Below, piece after piece: positions 49,066 to 59,519 of a stretch of 64,000 nucleotides of DNA. Positions within the stretch are counted from its first letter, which is position 1, and every line of letters starts with the position of its first letter. Source of the DNA: Azadirachta indica (lineage: Eukaryota > Streptophyta > Magnoliopsida > Sapindales > Meliaceae). The notes beneath the pieces are model-generated. The model ran no database searches. It saw only the letters and a program-made list of their open reading frames with translations, and was not told the origin of the DNA. The translations under genes and the position numbers were made by a program. The stretch lies in the NCBI GenBank assembly GCA_022749755.1, contig CM040452.1:8202350-8266349 (forward strand). The letters are read 5' to 3'.

Positions 49066-49649
49066 ACCAAACTATCTCTTTAGGTGTTACTTTTCCATAT
49101 GTGTTAACATCTTGTCCCCAATTTTTAGTGCAAACAAAAGAAGGGTTGGTCTCCGGGTCCTCTCACCGGGCTGAAGGACAGGGAAGAGAGGATAAGATGA
49201 AGCCATTGCTCGCAACCTACTTGTTTCTTTCTTACGCGTGGGGTAAAGCAGTTGGTAGGGTTCCAATTAGGTACATTTTTTAAGAACAAAATTTGGATTA
49301 GTAATACTTAATAGATTAAGGCTTCTAAACCCTTTATTTTTCCTAACAAATTACCAGCTAAGTTAAACCTTGCTGTGTGACTCACACAGACTTACAAAGC
49401 TAGGCTTGATTCTGTGTGACGTCGCTTACGGCGATTCGGCCAGCTATGGTGTCATCCTGGTGGCTTCATTCCATTATCTTAAATTTAAAGTTTTATATTA
49501 TCCCACTTGGTCATATAGGCAATGATTATGGCCTTATACCCATAAGGACCACATCTGATGAATCTGCTTTTGCAGTAACCACTTCTTATATTATTAAATT
49601 TATGTCATCCATTTGGATCTATGAAAATGCCATGTGTATAGTGAAAGAT
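49066..49649. other. Unassigned part of the fragment mosaic
   Basis: The sequence is less AT-rich than its surroundings. It includes a short imperfect palindrome TGTGTGACTCACACA at about 49,374-49,388. It may include flanking or 3' sequence captured with the UXS fragment, but I recognise no gene. Confidence 0.4.
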
Positions 49650-49890
49650 CATATCACGACAGTTCTCGCTGTTTTTATTCGTTCTTTGGGAGCTCCAAGT
49701 CTCAGTCGGAAATCCTCTTCAATAAGAGGAAGCCCATTCCACAACTTCACTTTAGGCTCCCATCCCATAGTAATTCCTTTGCCTTTGTGATGTCAGGCTT
49801 TCTCTGTTTTCGATCGTCTGGAACGTTCTCAACCATCTTTATTTCTACTTCAGGATTGATAAGCTACAAAAGTTCAGGGAAGGCCTTGAG
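49650..49890 (-). pseudogene. UDP-glucuronate decarboxylase (UXS) C-terminal fragment
   Basis: The minus strand reads LINPEVEIKMVENV, then RKPDITKAKELL. After a 1-base insertion that shifts the frame, it continues as WEPKVKL, GLPLIEEDFRLRLGAPKE. These are the C-terminal residues of cytosolic plant UDP-xylose synthases (UXS family, NAD-dependent epimerase/dehydratase fold). A stop precedes LINPEVE. Only the last ~60 residues are present, so this is a captured gene piece without the catalytic domain. Confidence 0.8.
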
Positions 49891-49957
49891 TAAACTGATG
49901 CAAACAATTAAGAAAAATTTTTGCAGTAATTGCATAGTCCAAATCACTCATCTGATA

Positions 49958-50420
49958 TGCATTGCAGTACCTGGGGTGTCTGATGAAGTATTTGTGTTTC
50001 GTTTATATCTATGCATATCAGAGTTGGATTAGACAATCATTTTTTTCAAATTCTTTTTTGCAGTGATGGGGAGATTTTTATTAGTTTTCGAAGAATATTT
50101 GGACTAGGTAGCATTCAGGGGCTTCTGACGACTTTTTTGGGTCTTCTACTTGTTTTCTTGTTTATATTTATGCATATCTGAATCAGAGTAGAGTCTGAAT
50201 TTATGCATATTTTCCTTTGCAGTGATGGAGCAAGTTGAGAATATGTGGACTGAGGTAAATTTGGAGTATGCACCACTCGGGAGGTCATTTAGAATGAGTT
50301 TTCTGTCTTTTCCTAGCTTTTGCTTCTGTCCACTCTGTGACTCTGTCTATTCATATATGAACAGATTGTAGTTTGGTCTTTCATTTTTGCAATTTTTTGT
50401 TGCAATAATAGAAAAATGTT
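49958..50420 (+). repeat. Displaced copy of the left part of the module array
   Basis: This block matches 28,311-28,730 at high identity, including TGTCTGATGAAGTATTTGTG, AGAATATTTGGACTAGGTAG and GATGGA(G/C)(G/C)AAGTTGAGAAT. It keeps the array's orientation but lies ~2 kb beyond its right edge, separated by captured fragments. Confidence 0.9.
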
Positions 50421-50774
50421 ATTCAAATAAATTCGTTGCAATTTAGCAATTTTTTCTTGATTCTAGCAATGTTTATATACATAGATTTAGAATTTTCTAC
50501 GTAGAATCTTTGGTATATGTGCTAGAGCGCAATTGTTGTTTTTTGATTTCACTAGTTTGATGTATTTTACCATCAACCTAACCTTCATTCAGTTTATACG
50601 ATGTCATATATCTCTCTTTTGCAACATCTTTTTTAATTATTTTTTCAATAATCATAGCCAAAATCATATTACTAACTAATACGAACTTCAGTATACTATG
50701 ATATGACAACAATAAATACAAGCTTTTAAATAGTAATTGAACGTTTTTTTTTTTAATTTACTGGTGTCTAACTA

Positions 50775-51045
50775 AAAGATTTGGATTCAATGCTAATCTT
50801 TTCTATCCTATACTTTTAAGAATCCATTAATACGTGACATGAATGAAAATAGAAGGTTGAAATTATATTTTAAAAATTATATCAATTAATTTTAAACTTA
50901 TTTTTTTATCTTTCAGTGTAATAAATTGTAGTGATTAATTGATAAAAGTTCTTAAAATACAATTTCAACCTTCCATTTTCATTCATGTCACGTGTCAAAA
51001 GATCCTTAAAAGTATAGGATAGAAAAAATCAAAACTGAATTTAAG
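50775..51045. mobile_element. Foldback MITE-like inverted repeat
   Basis: Left-arm TCTATCCTATACTTTTAAG, then CGTGACATGAATGAAAAT and GAAGGTTGAAATT, reappear as the reverse complement on the right (AATTTCAACCTTC, ATTTTCATTCATGTCACGTG, CTTAAAAGTATAGGATAGA). The arms are about 100 bp each around a ~75-bp AT-rich centre. Exact ends and target duplication are unclear. Confidence 0.75.
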
Positions 51046-51059
51046 TTTCTAACTAAATA

Positions 51060-52600
51060 TCTAATAATATTTATCGAGAGATCTAGTGGAACTTTTGCTA
51101 AAAAGATAACCTGCAGTTATGGTTCACCTAATATTTACAGACTGTCTTTAAGAGAAAAGGAACTACTGTTTAGAGATTCCTAAAAACAAATCACACAGTA
51201 TGTGAGTCACCTTTACGAAAACACCTACAGAATTCGAACGCATTCTCTTCACGGGGAGGGAATACGCTGTAGCCATACAGGTTGAGGCTAGATAATTTAC
51301 ATAGTAATTAAACTTTAGACGAAAAAAAGTATATTAAAAGTAAAAAAATTTATTACCAAAGAGCATGTAACCACACAGTACAAGCTTTTCAAATCTGTCT
51401 TTATTCAACACACTAAACAATCATTAACGAGAAATTCTCAAGTACTTCAACAAAAAACATAAAAATATTAATGCCTGCCAATTTCTGCAATGATTTTGCA
51501 AAGCACATTTTTCTATGGAATTCTTGCTGTAAATTTGTTATTGAGTTACTATTGCAAACATATTGTTGTGAAGCTCCACTAAAAGACATAATAAAAAGCA
51601 AACATATTGTTGTTTTCCTTGGATGTAGATGAAATTTAATTCTTTGTAAATTTGTTTTGAAAAATTAATTCTTTATTAATTAGTTTTAAGAACTGACGTA
51701 TGTCGTTTGTTTCCTTTTCAAACCCATTCTTTTAATTCGTGGTTTGAAAAATGAGAAAGAAGGTGAAAGGATGAGTAAAAAGAAGGAAAGCAGAAAGCAA
51801 AAATAAAAAGGGTCTTAATTTTTTAATAAAAAGTATGTTACATACCACAAAATTTTAAAAAAGTCAATAAAAGCTCATAGTAATATGAGGTCTAAGATAT
51901 AGATTTTTGACATCAAAATTTATCACTTGATATCAATTGATAAATTTTTTTAGTTGTAAAAAAAATTATTTTCTTTTTTATCTTTCTTTCTTTTATATAT
52001 TTGTTGATTTTTTAGGTTATTTAGAATATTAATTTTAATAAAATTTCAATTGTAAAATTTGTTTTCAACTCTAAGGGATTGTTTTAAATTAAATTCATAT
52101 TATTTGTTAGGATTAGACCTTAACAAAGTAAATATCAGTCTAGTTACTTAACTTAAAATGTGGGTTTTTTGTTCTTCTCCTTTTCACTCTCTCTCTCTAA
52201 AAGTTTAGACTTGGCCCTCATAATATAAGCCTATAGATGCCAGTTCGACAAAACCTTGGGATAGTGAGACAGACATAGATATTAATTAGTTTAACAATTA
52301 AAATCTTTTATATTAACACAAGGAATTTAAAATTCAAATCTCGTTCACATAATGATTATAAAAAAAATTTTAAAAATATATATAAAGATAAAAAAGATGT
52401 TAAATAACAACCTCACATGAAATCTACTAAGTCTAAAAACGATGTTAAATAAGAAATTTAGCCAACCTCGACACACTAACACCACCAATAATCAATAAAT
52501 CGAGGTAAAAAGATAATTTCTCTAAACAATGAGGGTGATTAAATGTTTTCTTATAAATAAGAGGGCTCGAGTGAAATTAACCCTTTACGTTATTCAAGGT
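51060..52600. other. AT-rich intergenic region upstream of RHF2A-like gene
   Basis: No gene, RNA or element that I can support was seen. Pyrimidine tracts (CTCTCTCTCT near 52,190) and simple AT-rich sequence dominate. Confidence 0.5.
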
Positions 52601-52721
52601 ACCGGGAGACAGCGTACTGTAGTGGTACTGCTACGTTAAAACAGAGAGGGAGACAGAGACGGTGGCCCACCGGCGGATAGAATAGTAGAAAAAAATACTC
52701 GTCCAAAGATTATTACAAAAT

Positions 52722-52740
52722 GAGGTGCCACGTGTCAACT
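52722..52740 (+). promoter_or_regulatory. G-box/ABRE-like element in the RHF2A-like upstream region
   Basis: GTGCCACGTGTCAACT lies about 290 bp before the start codon and contains the CACGTG palindrome overlapping ACGTGTC. This is the type of site bound by bZIP and bHLH factors. Occupancy is not shown by sequence. Confidence 0.45.
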
Positions 52741-53022
52741 CATTAACAAGTATGCGACCGAGCTTAGGTTCGCTTACCACATCCTCTGGTCGTCAAAGTC
52801 ATCAGTCATAATTTCTCATCTCATCACAAATTGCAACCCAAACAAACAAACAAAGTACACATAGACGAGGACAGACATACATACGAGTCTTCTCTGATCG
52901 TCGTAATCTAGGGTTTCATCTGATCGCTCGATCGATCGAACGAACGAACCGAAGATCGATCTTCGCTGTTGAACGCTGAGTTCGATTTTCTTGTCTTTTG
53001 GCACCGATTGGTGATATTTACC

Positions 53023-55365
53023 ATGGAGGTAATGTCAATTCCGATTTGTTTTGTCTCATTTTGTTCTATGTTTAGATATTGTTTTGGAGAGCTTTGACTG
53101 ACTTATTCGGTTTTTATTTTTATTTTTAATTTTTTATGGCGGTCGGTTGAGATTAATTGTAATTTTCTCTATTTTAGCTACGGTTTTGTGTTTTAATTTT
53201 ACTTTTATTTCCGATTTTATTTTATTTTTTCAATTTTAGAGTTTGACAGCATTAATTGTGGTGAAATATTGTCGATATAGAGTGTATCTGTAAGTATTCG
53301 TTGGGTACAAATTGTTTCTTTCCGTTCATGTTGGTCAAATTGGCCTTAGTGTACTGATTACATAGACTGACAGTGTGTATGTAGAAGCGGCAACATAATT
53401 TGAGTATTTGACAAAGTATTTGTTTAGGTCTTCAGAAGCGACATGAGGTTCTGGGGATCAATGTAAACATTCTGATGCATGAATTTCTTGTTTTAAATCT
53501 AAAAATGGGTGCCTGGTGATTGAACTTGCAGGGAACGGAAGAGAACAAGCAGACTACGGCCCATTCGGCTGTAGCTTTTGTGGAAGGGGGAATCCAAGAT
53601 GCTTGTGATGATGCTTGCAGCATATGCCTTGAAGCCTTCTGCGAGAGTGATCCTTCAACGGTATTGTGCAATTTAATATTTATGATCATCCTTTTGAGTT
53701 GTTATTTGATATATCTTTGAAACTCTGCTATGCCTTATTTGCTGCAGGTGACTGGTTGCAAGCATGAATACCATCTCCAGTGCATTCTCGAATGGTAAAT
53801 TTCAACGTGAATGAATTCAAATTTCTTTTTTGTCTTATTTACTGTTGAGTGTAGTGGTAAGGTAGATCGTCTTGTCCTGATATAGGGGTTCTTCATAGTT
53901 TTGTGAATTCACTACGTCATAGAAAAATAGCGTTAGTTTAATGACATACCTAATTAATTGAACTCAGAATGCTGGTAAATATGTATCTAGTCAAAACTTC
54001 ATAACAGCCCTCAATTTAGCATATTTGAAAGAGATAAGTGTATGAATTGTTTTTTCAATATTGCGGTAACTTTATTGTAGGTGTCATGATTTTTTAATAT
54101 TACTGTAACTTTATTGTAGGTGTCATGATTTTTTAATATTACTGTAACTTTATTGTAGGTGTCAGAGAAGTTCTCAGTGCCCAATGTGTTGGCAACCTAT
54201 CAGCCTGAAGGACCCCACCAGGTTTGTAACTTGTTCCTTGCCTTCGTTACTTTCTTTGGGTTGGTCCTGCCAGTGGCTCAAAGCAATATAAGTATTTTAC
54301 TTAATTTGGCAGCCAGGAATTGCTCGAAGCTGTAGAACGGGAGAGAAGCTTTAGTTTTAATGCATCAAGAAATGCCACCATATTTCATCATCCAACACTG
54401 GGAGATTTTGAGTTGCAGCATGTTTGTATTACGCCTATTCTTTAATTTTGTCAATAAATGTCAAGTTTGATTCATACAGGCAGTTTTCATTTCCATGTTC
54501 CTGCTATATGCAGTTGCCAGTGGGGGCAAATGATGCTGAACTTGAAGAACGTATTATTCAGCACTTGGCTGCAGCTGCTGCAATGGGCCGAGCGCGCCAC
54601 ATTGCTAGAAGGGAAGGCCAGAGGAACAGATCATCTGTTCAAGGTCGTCCGCAGTTCTTGGTGTTCTCAACTCATCCTAATGCAACTACTGATGATCCAG
54701 TGTCTTCGTCTCCGACTCAGAGAGGAGAAGCTGAAACAGCTCCTATTGTAACAGTAGCTACTCCATCGTCACCTACAGCCATGGGAGAGGAATCTGCACA
54801 GAGGAATACACAACTTCTTTCAGCTCAAGCTGATCATATTTCTGCTTCAGCCTCTGGATCAAGCGCTTCTGCTTCTAGTCAACATGGAAATACCTTAAAC
54901 AATAGGTATTTACTATCCTATGATCTGATTTTTTCTGTTTTGATTAGTTAGCACAATGAGAAACTTAGCTTTCTTAACATATCTTGTCAATTCTTTTCTT
55001 TGTTTCATACATGTTTTTACTATTATCTTGCAGGAGATCTCCTAATCAGTATTCTTCAAATAGTCAAGATAAAGCAGGACCATCAGAGCTCCAATCATTT
55101 TCAGAATCTCTCAAGTCTCGATTTAATGCTGTTTCAACGAGGTGTCAATCAAACAAAAAATTCTATACTTTAAAAATGGTTTTAAAATCATTTTCAGAAT
55201 CTCTTAAATCTCCACATCATTTTATTCAGGTATAAAGAATCTATTTCAAAGAGTACAAGAGGATGGAAAGAGAGATTCTTTTCTCGGAACAATACTATGG
55301 CAGATCTTGGTTCTGAAGTTAGAAGGGAGGTTAATGCTGGAATTGCAACAGTGTGTCACGCATGA
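53023..55365 (+). CDS. RHF2A-type RING-H2 E3 ubiquitin-protein ligase (apparent C-terminal frameshift)
   Basis: This is a probable E3 ligase that passes ubiquitin from an E2 to target proteins. In Arabidopsis, RHF1A/RHF2A promote degradation of a CDK inhibitor during gamete formation. Exons: 53023-53028, 53532-53660, 53748-53794, 54159-54221, 54313-54421, 54514-54905, 55034-55141 and 55230-55365, all with GT-AG borders and consistent phase (329 codons plus stop). The protein starts ME/GTEENKQ. It carries FVEGGIQDACDDACSICLE, then the RING-H2 C-x2-C...C-x-H-x2-H-x2-C...C-x2-C set (CSIC, CKHEYHLQC, CPMC), followed by WQPISLKDPTSQELLEAVE. Next come an Ala-rich helix (LAAAAAMGRARHIARREGQ), a Ser/Thr-rich region, and WKERFF...DLGSEVRREVNAGIAT. 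An extra two bases in GTGTGTCACGC (near 55,351) then give VCHA-stop. The +2 frame continues as SRMMERLETRDNN to 55,541, as expected for the family. The RING is intact. Confidence 0.9.
54042..54158 (+). repeat. 39-bp tandem triplication carrying the intron 3 acceptor of the RHF2A-like gene
   Basis: Three copies of a 39-bp unit each end in AACTTTATTGTAG followed by GTGTCA, giving acceptor AGs at 54080, 54119 and 54158. Only use of the last joins to the coding exon without an in-frame stop. The upstream sites would add 39 or 78 nt containing TAA. Confidence 0.9.
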
Positions 55366-55586
55366 TGGAGCGTCTAGAAACCAGAGACAACAACAGCAAT
55401 ACAACTGCTTCTGTGTCAAACAGTTCAAGTAATTCAGTTCCAGAAACAGAAAACCAGCGGATACCTGAGAACGCTGGTAATAATCATACTAGTGATACTA
55501 ATGTACAAGCTCCATGTCCTGCAAGTTCTGGTTCAAATTAATTAGTTCCAACAATTTCATCGACTGAAAGCATTTTATCCTCAAAG
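55366..55586 (+). other. Displaced C-terminal coding sequence and 3' UTR start of the RHF2A-like gene
   Basis: From 55353 the +2 frame is open for 62 codons, rich in Ser/Asn/Thr, ending at TAA (55539-55541). The sequence then reaches a strong donor AAAG|GTAAGT at 55587, so the transcript may be spliced again in its 3' UTR. A possible acceptor, TTTAACCAG|G, lies near 58,181. Confidence 0.55.
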
Positions 55587-57512
55587 GTAAGTCAATTAAC
55601 TTTTTCATTTAGATAAAAGATAAATCCTTCATTTTATGCAATAATCTAGAAACCAGTTTGCTTAATTTCATAGAATTATCCAATAGCACTTAATTGCTTG
55701 TGATTCTTATTCTGTTTTATAATTAAAATATTTTTGTTTTCTTTTCATCTATTAAAAAATTATATATCGACATACCTATCACATGTGGGATAAAAGTAAA
55801 ATTGCAAACTTTGAATTTTGGTTTTGTAGTTATTTGCAGTATTAGCAACTTCACTGAATGAAGTAACCTTTAACCTGAGTGAGAAAGAATGCATTCTTTT
55901 CCTAGAGAAACAAACCCTTTACTTGGCACAAAGTGTACAGTGTTTAAGACAACATCAAATGAATTATGTTCATAATCCAAATAAGAACTTGATCTGGAAA
56001 TGAGCTAGGATTTACTGAATTCAGTAACATTGTTTATGGACAACACTTATAATGCCTTTGATGTCAAAGTGTAAGCTGTTACCAGACTTCTTCTGTGGTT
56101 AGTCTGTTTGGAATCATTCATCTTTGGGTCTAATGCTGGCTGTGGAACATATTTGGTGCCATAGGCTTTAGAGATGCATTGTGTTGGATGTTCTATAATG
56201 TCCATTTTTTTTTGTTTAGATGTCTGCCCTGAGCCTGCGCACCCATGCATGGGAGAAATTCCTGAATAGTTTATTTTGTTCTTCTCATGTTTGAAGACTA
56301 CTTTACTCAATTGTGTTCATTATTACAAGTTCTGCAATGTAGCAAGGGAAACCTCTGTTATGCATCTTCGAAATGTTTCTAGATTTGGATAGAGGATATG
56401 GGAAATGAAAACAATCTTCTATTGCAACATTCTTGTTTGCATCTACTAATGGCAAATTCCTTTCCCCAGATGGCCTCTTGTTTGACAATCTTGTTTAGGG
56501 TGTAGCAGTCATACATTAGCTATAGGGGATCTTGTTAGCGAAGTATCACCTATTTGTTTATTCAACCAGAGAGCTGGCAAACCCAGAGAGTATAGACAAA
56601 TTGGTTTGCCTTAGAGAATGTGTATTAATTTGTAGTGTGGTCTACTTTGTAGTAAAGACTTTAGTCAAAGCATGCTTACTCTGAGGAAATAGACACTCCG
56701 TTCAAGGAAATTTTTCTGTGAATATATATTTTTCAACCTGTAAGTTTGGAGAATATAAAAAAATGTATGAAGCTTTTTAGTTTAAAAGCCGGTTAGTTAC
56801 GTAGTTGTGAGAGATTAAAAGCTCAGAAAAGTCCAGGGGATGTGAAGGATTTTACTGCAATGGAAACCTACTGAACCATGAACTCAACCGTCATCTAAAG
56901 GACAGCTTAACTTGAAATGTATTAAATGACAATACCCAAACTACTGGCTATCAAGTAAGATTGCTGCTTTCTTATCAATCTCTCCACTCTACATTGTGCC
57001 TTTGTTTCGAGGGAAAACTTCAATGCTGCTCTTCATCCCTGGTTGACCCTATCAAGTTTTTTAATCAATATTGACATGGTAGATCTTCCATATACGAAAA
57101 TTATGGAGTATTCAATAGGAGAATTTCAAGCTCCATTGAGAGTAGAAGAGAATACCTCACTGAGAATATTGACCAAGAGAAGCAGAGAGGGGAGCTTCCT
57201 AACATTTTGACTGATATGACTCGTCACTTGAGTCTAGTAAAACTGAAATCTGTGAAGTTGGTCTTACTGGAGTGATTGGGTAGCTTTTCTGGAAGAGCAG
57301 GGATTTAAGCATATGCTTGAACTTGTTCCTTTGGAGTATCTGGATTCATCTCAAGACTGCTTGTGTTTTCATCAGCTTGCGTGCATGGTTATTGGTGGTA
57401 CATGATTATATATGGTTGCATTTATATAAGGTCAAAATATCACGATTGTCCATGTGGTTTGGGGTTGCAAAACATCTCTGTTGGAAATATTTTGGGAGTA
57501 TTACTCCCATCT

Positions 57513-57545
<33 letters not shown>

Positions 57546-59140
57546 CCCATGGAAACAATATAGAGTGCACTATGAAACTTTTCTCTAAATAAACATCTCT
57601 TTTGTTCTTCAGACAGTATTTAGCAGGGTACAGAATGGATGATGGTGGGCCTGCACTACCCTGAATCCTGGCCTCCCTTTCATACAAAACATGTATTGCA
57701 TTTCTATTTTGATATTGTCTCTGATGAGTGCTTTAATGATTCTGTAGGGGCTATGGTTTCAATCTAGGTCATAGTTTACCATGGGTGGATTTTCATTGAT
57801 TGTTTGGTTGGTTAAGGGTGAAATGATGAACACATTGCTTGATTTTCTAATTGGTTAGTTGAAGGAAGTCCTCAATTGTTTGTGGGTTGGTTTACGACAC
57901 ATGATAAAGTATGAGTTCTGTTCAAAGTTTTGAAGGCAAGGGCAGGGTTTGAGAATGGTATTATATGACGAGTTAGATTGTAGTGTGGGTAACATCACAC
58001 CCTCATTGCCAAACGAAGCTTCCTAAGTTTATTGTATTCTTGTATCATAAATTTACTTTTCATTTGCGCCTGCTATTTAGTGCTGTACTTACTATTGTTA
58101 TCTACGATTTATTCAGTGTTTACTGTTAGTATAACAATTTAAGAAAAGTATTGGATATAATGTGGATTTCCCTTTAACCAGGTATTGGTGATACCGTGTT
58201 TTGGTGCTTTCCCTCTCTTCAACCCAGTGGATACGTATAAATACAAGAAGCATGATTGATGATTGAGACTGATTCCAAATGAAGAAAAGCTGAAGACAGA
58301 ATGCTCTTTTATTGGTACCTAGAAACCACTAGATGATCGTAAATCAGTTTATATATTTAAAACCTTTTAATCTATGGATAGATTTTATTGAGTCATGTAT
58401 GCTGCATTCTATGGTATTACTATAAAATGTCCTTAGTGTCGATGATGAACGATACAAAGCAAGCGTACATGATGTGAGGCGGACAAGTTCCTTAATGTCC
58501 CCTTATTTTTATTATGAGCATTATAGATCCTTGATAAAATTTTTGTGGTGTCTGAATCTTTGTAATATTGAATGTGAGGCTATATGGATATAGCATGTGT
58601 ATGTGCATCTAATCTTGATTGCTGAGTGTTGCTCTAGTTCCTTATCATTCTCTCACTCAGGTTGTTGGCCACTGAAAGCTTGTTAGAGCTCTTGCCCAGA
58701 TTTTTGCAGCTGCAGTTTCTGCTTAACTTTAAATTTACCATAAATTAAGTTTTTGATTATTATTATTTTTTTTATTTGGTAGTTAATGTTTATAAACTAA
58801 ACACCTACATTTGATATATATTTGATAGTGAGTTTTCGTTAATTATGTTGAAGAAATAAGAAGAAAAAAGGTTTGTACAAATCTTGTTTCTAAAGATATA
58901 CAAATACAAATCACCGTTTGAGCTTGATTAGTTTGAAATATATCATTAATTTTTGAAATATAACATTAATTTATAAGTAAGTACAATCCCAAATTGATTC
59001 GTCATTTATTTGCTTGTGAAATCTTACCACAAAGAATAAACGACGAATATGATAACAACTTTAACTTTTTTTTTTTTTTAATATTATAGTGGAAATTCAA
59101 ATTTATTACTAAGTTAGTGGTAACTAGGTTGATAGGCAAC
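55587..59140. other. Possible 3' UTR intron and intergenic sequence
   Basis: No protein-coding gene is recognised. If the donor at 55,587 is used with an acceptor near 58,181, the first 2.6 kb would be an intron. A (CA)n microsatellite lies within it. The rest is AT-rich with pyrimidine tracts. Confidence 0.4.
57519..57545. repeat. (CA)n microsatellite
   Basis: Thirteen CA units, uninterrupted, follow TTATATA and precede CCCC. Confidence 0.98.
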
Positions 59141-59149
59141 AAATTTTTA

Positions 59150-59510
59150 AAGATTATAAAATTTTAATGAATTCGGTTACTTCATATCGACAGACGCATA
59201 CAAGCAACTTTGGCCGGAAAATCTTTCATACGTATTAAACAATTTTGATATCCAGCTGCTAATTTTTCCATTGACCAGCCCAATCACATTCATTGAATCT
59301 GACTATACAACTATTGGCGTTAACCCAGTTTCGCTTTGCTTCAACTTTTGCATATTCAGCTTCTTCTTCAAAAATAGGTTATATTTTTGACAGCTGCAAC
59401 CGTGATTTCTTAATTAGAATTGTTGACAGTTCATCCCAATCTAGCCAAGCTTTTTTAGCTGAGCAACTGCAGCGTCAACATCCAGCATGTACCAATTATC
59501 AGGTAAATGA
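59150..59510 (-). pseudogene. RNase H-like (RVT_3 type) retroelement or host-gene relic
   Basis: Minus-strand pieces read LDVDAAVAQLKKLG, NNSN-stop-EITVAAVKNI, EEEAEYAKVEAKRNWVNA, then SDSMNVIGLVNGKISSWISK. This matches the type-I RNase H fold as found at the end of plant LINE-like polyproteins (first Asp in DVDAAV, Glu in the EAE helix, Asp in ESDS-like VRSDS). A frame change and stops break it. Confidence 0.6.
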
Positions 59511-59519
59511 ATGCACTCT

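Noticed and set aside
48400..50420. A Helitron carrying the captured gene fragments
   Set aside because: I could not find a 5' TC end, a 3' hairpin followed by CTRR, or an A|T insertion site. The idea remains possible but unsupported.
54458..54751. 97-codon frame overlapping RHF2A exon 6
   Set aside because: It is an out-of-frame shadow of the RING-gene exon, which has consistent splice borders and family similarity.
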